A DNA stretch of 64,000 bases from Flavobacterium laiguense (GCF_003097655.1 NZ_QCZH01000018.1:16340-80339); one strand, 5' to 3'; shown: positions 53,922 through 62,757, counted from the stretch's first letter. Translations and numbers: made by a program. Notes: generated by a model from the sequence alone, not told the origin.

Positions 53922-54779
53922 TTATTTTCCAGCCGGTGCAGTTGTTGCTCCTGGTTGTTTTTTCATTTCTTTTTCAACCATATCATAGAACTGGTCTATT
54001 TTCGGCATTACATAAATACGAGTTCTTCTGTTTTTAGATTTATTTTCGGCAGAATCATTTGGTACCAAAGGAACGTAAGAACTTCTACCAGCAGCGATTA
54101 ATTGCTCAGGTTTTACCCCTAAATCATTAGACAAAATACGGATAATAGCTGTAGAACGTTTTACACTTAAATCCCAGTTGTCAATTAAACAAGCATTTCC
54201 TTTTAATACATCTGTATCAGTGTGACCTTCAATCATACATTCAAAATCTGGTTTGTCATTAACTACTTTAGCAACTTTGGCCAAAACGCCTTTTGCTTTG
54301 TCGCTTACTTCATAGCTACCGCTTTTGAATAACATTTTATCAGAGATAGAGATGAATACCACTCCTTTATCGACATTAATTTCGATATCTGTATCATTCA
54401 TTCCTACAACAGCTTTCAAACTAGTTACTACAGCAAGTGTAACACTATCCTTTTTAGTCAAGGCATCTTGCATTCTGCTAATTTTCAAATCTTTCTCTTT
54501 GATGGATTCTAAAGCTTTCTCAATATTTTCGGCTCCTTTTGTAGATAAAACCGTCATATCTTTTGAAGTGCTTATCAAGTGTTGATTGGTTTCTTTTAAA
54601 CCATCTACAGTTGCTTTAAGACCTGCTTTTTCTTCTAGGCAAGAATTTAACTTTACTGTACAAGTATTTAATAAATCTTGTGTTTCCTTGTTTTTAGCTT
54701 CCAAAGCTGTGTATTGCTTTTTCGATACACAAGAAGTTAGAAGTGCTAAAGCCGATAGAGTAATCATTATTTTTTTCAT
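53922..54779 (-). CDS. OmpA-family lipoprotein
   Basis: The start chosen (54779) gives 285 residues with a lipoprotein signal MKKIMITLSALALLTSC; the upstream ATG would add three residues. A coiled-coil region (about 25-120, rich in K, E, N, L) follows, then the C-terminal OmpA domain: MLFKSGSYEVSDKAKGVL, CMIEGHTDTDVL, DLSVKRSTAIIRIL and KNRRTRIYVMPK. It tethers the outer membrane to peptidoglycan. The tail is Ala/Pro/Thr-rich. It has a -7 box upstream and appears monocistronic. Confidence 0.93.
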   Translation of the reverse strand: MKKIMITLSALALLTSCVSKKQYTALEAKNKETQDLLNTCTVKLNSCLEEKAGLKATVDGLKETNQHLISTSKDMTVLSTKGAENIEKALESIKEKDLKISRMQDALTKKDSVTLAVVTSLKAVVGMNDTDIEINVDKGVVFISISDKMLFKSGSYEVSDKAKGVLAKVAKVVNDKPDFECMIEGHTDTDVLKGNACLIDNWDLSVKRSTAIIRILSNDLGVKPEQLIAAGRSSYVPLVPNDSAENKSKNRRTRIYVMPKIDQFYDMVEKEMKKQPGATTAPAGK

Positions 54780-54811
54780 AGAATGCAAAATTTAATTAAA
54801 CGTGTGAATTA

Positions 54812-54819
54812 CAAAGTTA
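54812..54819 (-). promoter_or_regulatory. -7 box of the OmpA lipoprotein gene
   Basis: The minus strand reads TAACTTTG, an exact TAnnTTTG, 32 bases before the ATG at 54779. The expected -33 TTTG is not obvious. Confidence 0.5.
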
Positions 54820-54854
54820 GTTTTTTAAATGTTAATTTTAAATGTAAATTATTG

Positions 54855-55850
54855 TTAAATAACGTCTGCAAAAACTGTGCCGCTTTTAACATAATAACCA
54901 TAAACGATGCTTTTCGTTTTAAAGTATGTTTCAACTTGCTTTTTTTCTCTTTTTTTATAATTTCTTAAAAACAGCCTATAAAAAGAAAAATGTGCTCTGA
55001 TAATAGCCCAACAATGAGTAAATTGACCTCCAATGATGTATCTAATTCCTGCTATACTATCTAGTACCAGTCTAATTATAAGTACTTTAAGCAAGCTGTC
55101 TTGTGGTAAATTTTTGGTTAACATTAATAGCGAATTCCTAAAATTGAGATACGTTTTTTGAGGATTCGCTTGTTGCAAAGTCGCTCCTCCCACATGGTAA
55201 ACCTTTGATTCTGAATTGTATTTTATGGTATATCCTTTATTGATCGCGCGCCAACATAAATCGATTTCTTCCTGGTGCGCGAAAAAATCTTGATCGAAAC
55301 CTTTCAGCTCCTTATAAACGGCACTTCGAATAAAAAAACAAGCTCCGGATGCCCAAAAAATTTCACACTTATCATTGTATTGACCATTGTCTTTTTCTAA
55401 AGTGTCAAAAATACGCCCACGACAGAATGGATACCCAAATTGATCGATGAATCCACCACCAGCTCCAGCGTATTCAAAATAATTTTTCCGTTTAAAATCC
55501 AATATTTTAGGTTGGATTATGGCTGTTTCTGATTCAGTATCAAAGGTTTCCAATATCGGTTTCAACCAATTTTCGGTTACTTCTATATCCGAATTTACCA
55601 AAGCATAAATCTCGGCATCGATATGCTGTAAGGCGTCATTATAACCACCTGCAAAACCCTGATTGGTTTTATTTTGCAGTATTTTAACTGTAGGGAAATT
55701 ATTTTTTATAAAGGCTACTGATTCATCTGTAGAGGCATTATCTGCAACATATACAGTGGCTTCGGGTGAAAATTGAATTACGGAAGGCAAAAACTGTTCT
55801 AATAGTTTTACTCCATTCCAATTTAATATTACGACAGCTATTTTTTCCAA
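54855..55850 (-). CDS. Family 2 glycosyltransferase (rhamnosyltransferase-like)
   Basis: A 331-residue GT-A fold enzyme. The N terminus AVVILNWNGVKLLEQFLPSV, the nucleotide-sugar site VADNASTDES, NQGFAGGYNDAL, the DxD-like ALVNSDIEV, and the acceptor-side ASGACFFIRS and FFAHQEEIDLCWRA are characteristic of GT2 enzymes such as WbbL. The C-terminal region is hydrophobic and basic, as in membrane-associated members. The substrate is unknown. It stands alone, not in a polysaccharide cluster. Confidence 0.92.
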   Translation of the reverse strand: MEKIAVVILNWNGVKLLEQFLPSVIQFSPEATVYVADNASTDESVAFIKNNFPTVKILQNKTNQGFAGGYNDALQHIDAEIYALVNSDIEVTENWLKPILETFDTESETAIIQPKILDFKRKNYFEYAGAGGGFIDQFGYPFCRGRIFDTLEKDNGQYNDKCEIFWASGACFFIRSAVYKELKGFDQDFFAHQEEIDLCWRAINKGYTIKYNSESKVYHVGGATLQQANPQKTYLNFRNSLLMLTKNLPQDSLLKVLIIRLVLDSIAGIRYIIGGQFTHCWAIIRAHFSFYRLFLRNYKKREKKQVETYFKTKSIVYGYYVKSGTVFADVI

Positions 55851-55864
55851 GGAAGTTTATTGTT

Positions 55865-55940
55865 TTAACCGCAAAGTTCGCGATGTTTTTTATTTGCAAA
55901 GTTTACAAAATTTATATTTTAAGTTCGCAAAGCTGGAATT
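55865..55940. repeat. Degenerate CGCAAAG repeat fragment
   Basis: AACCGCAAAGTTCGC at 55868-55882 and GTTCGCAAAG at 55924-55933 share the CGCAAAG word with 31867-31949 and 44460-44519, but the arms no longer pair well. It lies upstream of the glycosyltransferase gene and no promoter box was recognised here. Confidence 0.4.
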
Positions 55941-55993
55941 TTAAAAAAAAAAGTATTACAAAATTTAAATCTGAATACTAAAAAGTCTCTGCT

Positions 55994-56467
55994 CTATATT
56001 CTATTCTCTATATTCTTTTTTATTTCATCATAATCGGGCAACTCTCTCAAAAACTCATATTTTTCATTTTCAAAATCCATGAGACAAAAATAATGATTAA
56101 GTCCATTGGTTACCATCAAAAATTCAGCTTCCAACGTCATGTTATATCTTGCGATTTGATCAAATGTGGCTTGGGCAATTTTAACTTCGGGTGCTTTGCA
56201 TTCAATTAATATAAAAATAGTTCCGTTTGGATTGAAAACCACAATATCATAGCGTTTTCTTAAACCGTTGACTTTTAGAACTTTTTCGACATTAATTAAG
56301 GATTTAGGGTATTTTTTCTCTTCAATTAAATAATTAACCACGTGCTGACGAACCCATTCTTCGGGCGTGAGAATGATAAATTTTTTCCTGATGGCATCAA
56401 AAATAGATACTTTATTTTCGCTATTTTTGAATCGAAAAATATAAGAAGGAAAATTGAGTTTCTGCAT
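55994..56467 (-). CDS. Stand-alone HsdR N-terminal-like nuclease-fold protein
   Basis: A 157-residue protein related to the N-terminal domain of type I restriction enzyme R subunits (PF13588-type). The PD-(D/E)xK core is visible as RYDIVVFNPNG followed by FILIECKAP (Asp, then E-x-K). N-terminal WVRQHVVNYLIEEKKYP is also typical. There is no helicase domain and no modification or specificity gene nearby, so it is not a working type I system. It sits back to back with holA, an arrangement I recall as common in Flavobacteriia. Function unknown; DNA binding or nicking is inferred from the fold. Confidence 0.85.
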   Translation of the reverse strand: MQKLNFPSYIFRFKNSENKVSIFDAIRKKFIILTPEEWVRQHVVNYLIEEKKYPKSLINVEKVLKVNGLRKRYDIVVFNPNGTIFILIECKAPEVKIAQATFDQIARYNMTLEAEFLMVTNGLNHYFCLMDFENEKYEFLRELPDYDEIKKNIENRI

Positions 56468-56488
56468 GAGGCGAAATTAGTTAATTTA

Positions 56489-56540
56489 GTTTAAAGTTTA
56501 AAGTTTCATGTTCTTCAACTTGAAACTTTAAACTTTAAAC
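56489..56540. repeat. Perfect 20-bp inverted repeat between divergent genes
   Basis: GTTTAAAGTTTAAAGTTTCA at 56489-56508 pairs perfectly with 56521-56540 around a 12-base loop. It lies between the divergent HsdR-N and holA genes, only 14 bases before the holA ATG, so it is not a normal terminator. It shares words with 53145-53198. Confidence 0.8.
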
Positions 56541-56554
56541 CTGAAACATAAATA

Positions 56555-57559
56555 ATGGACGAAGTTGTAAAAATTGTGAATGATATAAAGGCTGGAAACA
56601 TCAAACCTATTTATTTTTTGATGGGAGAAGAACCCTATTACATTGATAAATTATCTGAATATATAGAGCAAAATATCTTATCGGAAGAAGAGAAAGGGTT
56701 CAATCAAACCGTTTTATATGGTAGAGATGTTTCAATAGAAGATGTGGTTTCAACAGCCAAACGCTATCCAATGATGGCCGAGCGCCAAGTGGTTATTGTC
56801 AAAGAAGCTCAAGATTTATCGAGAACCATTGACAAAATAGAAAACTATGCCGAAAATCCAATGCCAACAACGGTTTTGGTTTTTTGTTATAAATACAAAA
56901 CTTTAGACAAAAGAAAAAAAGTAACTAAGCTTTTAGCTAAAAATGGAGTAGTGTACGAAAGTAAAAAACTGTATGAAAACCAAGTAGGAGATTGGATTAA
57001 ACGTGTATTAGCCGGAAAAAAATATACTATTGAACCCAAAGCCTCTGCCATGTTAGTTGAGTTTTTGGGAACCGATTTGAGTAAAATCAATAATGAACTT
57101 GAGAAACTCCAAATCATACTGCCAGCTGGAAGTACTATTTCTGCCAAAGACATCGAAGAAAACATAGGATTTAGTAAAGACTATAATGTATTCGAATTGC
57201 GAAAAGCAATTGGCGAGCGCAACCAACTGAAAGCCTATAAAATTGCCGATAATTTTGCCCAAAACCCAAAAGATAATCCACTGGTAATGACTACGGGTTT
57301 GGTTTTTGGATTTTTCATTCAATTATTAAAATACCATGGATTAAAAGATAAAAATCCAAAAAATGTCGCATCAGTTCTGGGGGTTAACCCTTTTTTTCTG
57401 AAAGACTATGATGTTGCATTAAAAAATTATCCGATGAAAAAGATAAGTCAAATAGTAGCTACATTAAGAGATACGGATGTTAAGAGTAAAGGAGTTGGAG
57501 CCAATAGCTTATCACAAGCTGATTTATTACGAGAAATGCTGTATAAAATTTTCAATTAA
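56555..57559 (+). CDS. holA: DNA polymerase III subunit delta
   Basis: The clamp-loader subunit that opens the sliding clamp. The 334 residues begin with the AAA+-like N domain: IKPIYFLMGEEPYYIDKLSEYI, followed by FNQTVLYGRD and RYPMMAERQVVIVKEAQDL. The linker and the C-terminal collar domain follow (VFELRKAIGERNQLKAYKIADNF, SQADLLREMLYKIFN). As usual for delta, no Walker A motif is present. It is divergent from the HsdR-N gene and is followed by a small membrane protein. Confidence 0.94.
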   Translation: MDEVVKIVNDIKAGNIKPIYFLMGEEPYYIDKLSEYIEQNILSEEEKGFNQTVLYGRDVSIEDVVSTAKRYPMMAERQVVIVKEAQDLSRTIDKIENYAENPMPTTVLVFCYKYKTLDKRKKVTKLLAKNGVVYESKKLYENQVGDWIKRVLAGKKYTIEPKASAMLVEFLGTDLSKINNELEKLQIILPAGSTISAKDIEENIGFSKDYNVFELRKAIGERNQLKAYKIADNFAQNPKDNPLVMTTGLVFGFFIQLLKYHGLKDKNPKNVASVLGVNPFFLKDYDVALKNYPMKKISQIVATLRDTDVKSKGVGANSLSQADLLREMLYKIFN

Positions 57560-57610
57560 AGGGTAAAAATGCCGATATTTGCAGATTGAAAAAAAACAAA
57601 CACCACAATT

Positions 57611-57793
57611 ATGGCAATGAATAAAAACACTATTTTGGGATGGGCTACCTTAATTATGACACTAATGGGCATACTACTTATATCATTAGGCGCTTTTAGA
57701 TATGACGACGTAGCGGGCTGGGGATTTGCAGCCGTTGGAATAGGTTTTTTAGCAATTGCTTGGGTGTTTAGCGCATTAAAAGGAAGGGTTTAA
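57611..57793 (+). CDS. Small two-segment membrane protein (CAL67264-like)
   Basis: A 60-residue protein with two hydrophobic segments (about 8-27, LGWATLIMTLMGILLISLGA, and 35-55, GWGFAAVGIGFLAIAWVF) joined by a short polar loop with RYDDVAG. The A-rich leader and good coding character support it as real. I recall this as a conserved flavobacterial family (CAL67264 type) of unknown function that sits between holA and ettA. It is 51 bases after holA. Confidence 0.8.
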   Translation: MAMNKNTILGWATLIMTLMGILLISLGAFRYDDVAGWGFAAVGIGFLAIAWVFSALKGRV

Positions 57794-57910
57794 AAAAGTT
57801 TGTAGTTTGTATTTGACAGGTATTCAAATAGATGAATGATGTCGTTCTAAATATAAATAGTAGAGCGACCTAAAAAATTAAAAATAAAATAAAATAAAAA
57901 TAATATAGAA

Positions 57911-59605
57911 ATGGCAGACGATAAAAAAGTAATATTCTCAATGTCAAAATTGAGTAAAACCTATCAAGGAGCAGATAAACCTGTTCTTAAAAATATCTAT
58001 TTAAGTTTCTTTTACGGAGCCAAAATTGGTATTCTAGGTTTAAATGGTTCTGGAAAATCATCTTTATTGAAGATTATTGCAGGAGTTGATAAAAATTACC
58101 AAGGAGACGTGGTTTTCGCACCAGGTTATACAGTAGGTTATTTAGAACAAGATCCACAATTGGATGATGAAAAAACCGTTATCGAAATCGTTCGTGAGGG
58201 TGTTGCAGAAACCATGGCCGTTTTGGATGAATTCAACAAAATCAACGATATGTTTGGTTTGCCTGAAGTGTATGAAGATGCCGACAAGATGGATCAATTG
58301 ATGGATCGTCAAGCGCTTTTACAGGATAAAATTGATGCATTGGGAGCTTGGGAAATCGATACCAAACTAGAAATAGCAATGGATGCTTTACGCACGCCAG
58401 AAGGAGATACTCCAATTAAGAATTTATCTGGAGGAGAGCGTCGTCGTGTAGCTTTATGTCGTTTGTTATTGCAACAACCTGACGTTTTGCTTCTTGATGA
58501 GCCTACGAATCACTTGGATGCAGAGAGTGTACTTTGGTTAGAGCAACATTTAGCACAATACGCCGGAACTGTAATTGCAGTAACGCACGATAGGTATTTC
58601 TTGGATAACGTTGCAGGTTGGATTTTAGAGTTGGATAGAGGAGAAGGTATTCCTTGGAAAGGAAATTATTCTTCTTGGTTGGATCAAAAATCAAGCCGTA
58701 TGGCACTTGAAGAAAAAGTGGCATCTAAACGTAGAAAAACATTGGAGCGTGAGTTGGACTGGGTTCGTCAAGGAGCCAAAGGTCGTCAAACCAAACAAAA
58801 AGCGCGTTTGCAAAACTATGATAAACTCTTAAATGAAGACCAAAAACAATTGGACGAAAATTTAGAGATTTATATTCCAAATGGTCCTCGTTTGGGTACC
58901 AATGTAATTGAGGCTAAGAATGTAGCCAAAGCTTTTGGAGATAAATTACTATATGATAATTTAAATTTCACTTTGCCACAAGCGGGAATTGTTGGGATTA
59001 TCGGACCAAACGGTGCGGGTAAATCGACAATTTTCAGGATGATAATGGGTGAGGAAAAACCAGATAGCGGAGATTTTTTAATAGGTGATACAGTTAAAAT
59101 CGCTTATGTAGATCAAGCGCATTCTAACATCAACCCTGATAAATCTATTTGGGAGAATTTTTCCGATGGTCAGGAAATGATCATGATGGGAGGAAAACAA
59201 GTGAACTCTAGAGCGTATTTGTCAAGATTTAATTTTGGTGGTGGAGAACAAAACAAGAAAGTATCAATGCTTTCTGGTGGAGAAAGAAACCGTTTGCATC
59301 TTGCCATGACTCTTAAAGAAGAAGGTAACGTACTTTTGCTGGATGAGCCGACCAATGATTTGGATGTAAACACGCTTCGTGCATTAGAAGAAGGTTTGGA
59401 GAATTTTGCAGGTTGTGCCGTAGTAATTTCGCACGACAGATGGTTCTTGGACAGAATTTGCACGCATATTCTAGCTTTTGAAGGTGATTCTGAAGTGTAT
59501 TGTTTCGAAGGTGGTTTCTCTGAATACGAAGAGAATAAGAAGAAACGTTTAGGTGGAGATTTGACTCCAAAACGTTTGAAATACAGAAAATTGATTAGAA
59601 GCTAA
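57911..59605 (+). CDS. ettA: Energy-dependent translational throttle protein EttA (ABC-F)
   Basis: A soluble ABC-F ATPase that binds the ribosomal E site and gates translation by energy state. The 564 residues carry two ATPase domains: Walker A GLNGSGKS (43-50), signature LSGGERRRVALCR, Walker B LLLDEPTNHLDAES; then GPNGAGKS, LSGGERNRLHLA, LLLDEPTNDLDVN. Between them lies the EttA linker and arm (EEKVASKRRKTLERELDWVR; GRQTKQKARLQNYDKLL). It ends RLKYRKLIRS, as in EttA. It has its own terminator. Confidence 0.96.
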   Translation: MADDKKVIFSMSKLSKTYQGADKPVLKNIYLSFFYGAKIGILGLNGSGKSSLLKIIAGVDKNYQGDVVFAPGYTVGYLEQDPQLDDEKTVIEIVREGVAETMAVLDEFNKINDMFGLPEVYEDADKMDQLMDRQALLQDKIDALGAWEIDTKLEIAMDALRTPEGDTPIKNLSGGERRRVALCRLLLQQPDVLLLDEPTNHLDAESVLWLEQHLAQYAGTVIAVTHDRYFLDNVAGWILELDRGEGIPWKGNYSSWLDQKSSRMALEEKVASKRRKTLERELDWVRQGAKGRQTKQKARLQNYDKLLNEDQKQLDENLEIYIPNGPRLGTNVIEAKNVAKAFGDKLLYDNLNFTLPQAGIVGIIGPNGAGKSTIFRMIMGEEKPDSGDFLIGDTVKIAYVDQAHSNINPDKSIWENFSDGQEMIMMGGKQVNSRAYLSRFNFGGGEQNKKVSMLSGGERNRLHLAMTLKEEGNVLLLDEPTNDLDVNTLRALEEGLENFAGCAVVISHDRWFLDRICTHILAFEGDSEVYCFEGGFSEYEENKKKRLGGDLTPKRLKYRKLIRS

Positions 59606-59628
59606 AACTTTTGCAGATTCTAAATATA

Positions 59629-59664
59629 AAAGAGGATAACCACAGAAAGTTATCCTCTTTTTTT
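59629..59664 (+). terminator. Rho-independent terminator after ettA
   Basis: A perfect 12-bp stem (AAAGAGGATAAC at 59629-59640 with 59649-59660), an 8-base loop and a run of seven T to 59664. It lies 24 bases after the stop. Confidence 0.93.
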
Positions 59665-59877
59665 ATACATCTTATTTTATAGTTTTTATAAGAATCTATC
59701 TTCTTTAAAACTGTTCAATTAAACCAATAATTACCAAATTGAAAATAACTTACACTAAACAATGAAACATTTCCACAGCAATAAAGCGATAAATTTCTCG
59801 TAAAAACAACTTCTTAAGATACGTCAAAATTAATATAATAGGCATGCATAATAAATGATATTTATCATGAAATCGAA
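59665..59877. other. AT-rich spacer between ettA and the DCC gene
   Basis: These 213 bases hold no coding frame and no strong hairpin. A weak palindrome ATGATATTTATCAT lies near 59857-59870, just past the true end of the frameshifted DCC gene on the minus strand, and may serve as a weak terminator. Confidence 0.4.
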
Positions 59878-60293
59878 TTATTCCAAAAACTTTATTTTTA
59901 ATTCTGGGGTTGGTATCATGCAGCTATCCTTTATACCATACCATTTGTAACGTTTTTTGGCAATGTAGTCATAAAGGCTGTTTCTAATTCCAGTTGGGAT
60001 AATTTTAAAATAATACCCATCGAAAATAATCCATCCAAATTTTTTGCTATTTGCAACGTAGCGTCTGATTTGTAATAGTAAGCTACTTTTGGCTCATACA
60101 AAACTATGCTGTCAATGTTTTTAGTATCAATCCCAATATAGGCAAGGATTTCTTTTCCCAATTCCGATTGCAAAGCCACAAAACGAAAAACATCATTTTT
60201 GTCGTGCTTGATGACGAATTGCACCGCTGAATTGCAGAGATTGCAGACGCCGTCAAAGAGAATTATTTTTTTATTGGGAGGTAGGTTTTGCAT
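59878..60293 (-). pseudogene. DCC-family thiol-disulfide oxidoreductase-like gene with a frameshift
   Basis: The open frame covers 120 residues from 60293 and shows the family start IILFDGVCNLCNSAVQFVIK (Cys-x-x-Cys of the DCC domain). After about residue 96 it leaves the family pattern and stops at 59931. In the next frame the expected C terminus continues to a stop at 59878: IRNSLYDYIAKKRYKWYG and SCMIPTPELKIKFLE. Adding one base at the T run 60003-60006 (A run on the coding strand) restores a 138-residue protein of normal family length. The two Cys and most of the fold are intact. Either a real single-base deletion or a homopolymer sequencing error is possible. Confidence 0.85.
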
Positions 60294-60311
60294 TTTTTTG
60301 TTTTTTTTGTT

Positions 60312-60408
60312 TCATTGCGAGGAACGAAGCAATCACATTTCGTATATCCATTCCAATGATATGTAAAGTCTGCTCTTGCTAGTGAGATTGCTTCGTTCCT
60401 CGCAATGA
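60312..60408. repeat. Perfect inverted repeat, TCATTnCGA family copy 2
   Basis: TCATTGCGAGGAACGAAGCA plus ATC (60312-60334) pairs perfectly with 60386-60408 across a 51-base loop. The left arm matches the copy at 26913 in layout (TCATT-CGA-GAA-AATCACAT). It lies between the MutS2 and DCC genes, both on the minus strand. From memory, near-identical words occur in many unrelated bacterial genomes as small mobile palindromes. Confidence 0.75.
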
Positions 60409-60427
60409 CTCCTAGATTGAAAACTTA

Positions 60428-62593
60428 TTACTTCTTAACCGCTTCCACCAATTCCAATTCATCCAGACTCACTTTCGAGGTAAACATTCCATAATTTACT
60501 ACCGCTTTATTTTTCTCAATCTTATCAATACTTCCCACTGATTTTCCATCTAACATTCGTACACGATCCCCCACCTTTAAAATGGCTTTTGGCTTTACAA
60601 CTACAGGTTTTAGTTTCTTTTCTTTCTTTTCCTTGCGAATTTCTTCTACAACAACGGTAACTTCCTCAATGACCTCTTTTTTCTTTTCAATAATCGCTTT
60701 GGCTTCTTTCGGAGTGGCTTTTTTGCGTTTGGAGTTTTCTATTTCTACGATTTTTAAAAACTCGCCAATAAGGTCTTTCTTGTTTTTATTATTGAAATAC
60801 TTCTCGGCTATATCTTCTATTTTTTGACCAATGTAAATCGTCTTTTGGTTGCTATCGTACAATTCCTGATAGCTTTCCAGTTTTTGTTTGATTTTTACAT
60901 TGATGTCTTCCATTTTTTTGCCTTCTTCACGCGCTTTTGTTTCTTCCACTTTCAGAGTTTGTGAGGTTTTTTCCATTTTGGAGCGCTCTTTTTGCAAAGT
61001 GGCAATGGTTTTATCAAAACGGACTTTTCCAACTTCAATTTTTTTCTTGGCTCGATTGATGAGGCTAAATGGGATTCCGTTTTTTAAGGCCACTTCAAAA
61101 GTAAATGAACTTCCTGCTTGTCCCAAAACCAATTTATACATGGGTTCTAATGATTTTTCGTCAAATAGCATGTTGGCATTCGTGGCATAAGGCAGTTCGT
61201 TAGCCAGAATTTTTAGGTTTGAATAATGGGTAGTTATCAATCCGAAAGCTTCACGGTGATAGAATTCTTCTAAGAAAATCTCGGCCAAAGCTCCACCCAA
61301 TTCAGGATCGGAACCGGTACCAAATTCGTCGATTAAGAACATGGTTCTCTTGTTGCACTTTTTCAAGAAGTAGTTCATGTTCTTCAAACGGTAACTGTAT
61401 GTACTTAGATGATTCTCAATGGATTGATTGTCGCCAATATCTGTAAGGATACGATCGAATAAAAACGTTTCACTGCGTTCATGCACCGGAATTAACATTC
61501 CAGATTGCAACATCAATTGCAATAAACCAACGGTTTTCATCGAGATGGTTTTACCACCGGCATTGGGTCCAGAAATAACAATAATTCTATTTTCTTGACT
61601 TAATTCGATTGTTTGCGGATGCGTAATTTCCTTTTTTTGTTTATTGTTCAGATACAAAATAGGATGATAGGCATCCCTGAAATAAAGACGACGCTCTTCT
61701 GTGATCGTGGGCAAAATTCCGTTAATTCTATTGGCGTATTTTGCTTTGGCAGCAATCACATCAATATCACTCAAGAAATCTTGATATTGAATCAATAAAG
61801 GCAAAAAGGGACGAATGGCGTTCGACAATTGTTTTAATATTCTTGTGATTTCTTCTTTTTCTTCGTATTCCAAATTACTCAATTCTCTAGAGTAATTCAA
61901 CGTAGTTTCTGGTTCTATATAAGCAATACTACCTGTTTTTGAACTACCTAAAATGGTTCCCCTTACTTTTCGGCGATACATGGCTAAAACGGCCAAAACG
62001 CGGCGATTTTGAACAAAACTTTCTTTAATATCATCCAAATAGCCTAAACCGTTGTATTGTGTTAAAGCTATTCCAAAACTTTGGTTCATTTTACCTCGAA
62101 CCAAATTTATATTGCGTCGAATATTCAATAATTCCGGAGAGGCATTGTCTTTTATCTCTCCATATTTATCAGCAACTACATCTATTAGAGAGATAATTTC
62201 TTTGGTAAGTTGAATCCCTGAGCTTTTTGCACAGAGGTTCGGATAATAGTCATTGAATTTATTTAAAAATGCCAAAAGGACATTCGTAGTTTCGGAGATG
62301 GTGGCTATTTTTCTAAAACCACCCACTTCAAGAAAACTATCCTCAATTCCCAAAAATTTAATCTCATAAGTTATGGCATCAAAACCATGATTGGGAATGG
62401 CATTGTTATTCTGAAAAGAGGCAACATACTCTGAGGTTTGCATTAAAGCACTCATCAGGGTTTCTTTGTCTCTAAATGGGGTTATTTCTAAGGCTTTTTG
62501 TTTCCCGATATCCGTATTGCATATAGATGAAATAGTTTCAAGAACGGTAGGAAATTGTAAATCTTGTAATGTTTTTTCGGTAATAGAGATCAT
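60428..62593 (-). CDS. mutS2: MutS2-family ATPase lacking the Smr nuclease domain
   Basis: A 721-residue MutS-like protein. Core and lever helices (about 1-300) lead to the ATPase domain: Walker A GPNAGGKT, then MLQSGMLIPV, FDRILTDIGDNQSIENHLST, MFLIDEFGTGSDPELGGAL and LITTHYSNLK. A long charged coiled coil follows (about 520-660). The C terminus is a KOW-like segment (LKVGDRVRMLDGKSVGSIDKI) and ends DELELVEAVKK. The C-terminal Smr nuclease domain of typical MutS2 (about 80 residues) is missing, and no Smr-like frame follows downstream. Role in recombination control or ribosome rescue is thus uncertain. Confidence 0.9.
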   Translation of the reverse strand: MISITEKTLQDLQFPTVLETISSICNTDIGKQKALEITPFRDKETLMSALMQTSEYVASFQNNNAIPNHGFDAITYEIKFLGIEDSFLEVGGFRKIATISETTNVLLAFLNKFNDYYPNLCAKSSGIQLTKEIISLIDVVADKYGEIKDNASPELLNIRRNINLVRGKMNQSFGIALTQYNGLGYLDDIKESFVQNRRVLAVLAMYRRKVRGTILGSSKTGSIAYIEPETTLNYSRELSNLEYEEKEEITRILKQLSNAIRPFLPLLIQYQDFLSDIDVIAAKAKYANRINGILPTITEERRLYFRDAYHPILYLNNKQKKEITHPQTIELSQENRIIVISGPNAGGKTISMKTVGLLQLMLQSGMLIPVHERSETFLFDRILTDIGDNQSIENHLSTYSYRLKNMNYFLKKCNKRTMFLIDEFGTGSDPELGGALAEIFLEEFYHREAFGLITTHYSNLKILANELPYATNANMLFDEKSLEPMYKLVLGQAGSSFTFEVALKNGIPFSLINRAKKKIEVGKVRFDKTIATLQKERSKMEKTSQTLKVEETKAREEGKKMEDINVKIKQKLESYQELYDSNQKTIYIGQKIEDIAEKYFNNKNKKDLIGEFLKIVEIENSKRKKATPKEAKAIIEKKKEVIEEVTVVVEEIRKEKKEKKLKPVVVKPKAILKVGDRVRMLDGKSVGSIDKIEKNKAVVNYGMFTSKVSLDELELVEAVKK

Positions 62594-62615
62594 TTTATGC
62601 TTTAATTTTACAGTA

Positions 62616-62623
62616 CAAAAATA
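62616..62623 (-). promoter_or_regulatory. -7 box of the MutS2 gene
   Basis: The minus strand reads TATTTTTG, an exact TAnnTTTG, 22 bases before the ATG at 62593. No TTTG was found at the ideal -33 spacing. Confidence 0.45.
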
Positions 62624-62749
62624 GGGTTATTTGCGAAAGAAACATAGGGTTATTTTATAGAGATTCTCGGAGCAAAAAAGCACAGCGATTCACTAAAGAA
62701 TTGTTGTCTTTTGTTTGGTTATTTTGCAAATGGCTGTAAAATCTTCGTG

Positions 62750-62757
62750 TATCTTTG
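62750..62757 (+). promoter_or_regulatory. -7 box of the NTF2-ung pair
   Basis: TATCTTTG matches TAnnTTTG, 33 bases before the ATG at 62791. A TTTG at 62723-62726 is 23 bases upstream, longer than the usual 19. Confidence 0.5.

Noticed and set aside
55994..56467. HsdR-N gene considered as part of a type I restriction system
   Set aside because: No methylase, specificity or helicase gene is present in the window; the protein stands alone.
60312..60408. Inverted repeat considered as the ends of an insertion sequence
   Set aside because: Only 51 bases lie between the arms, so there is no room for a transposase, and no target-site duplication was recognised.
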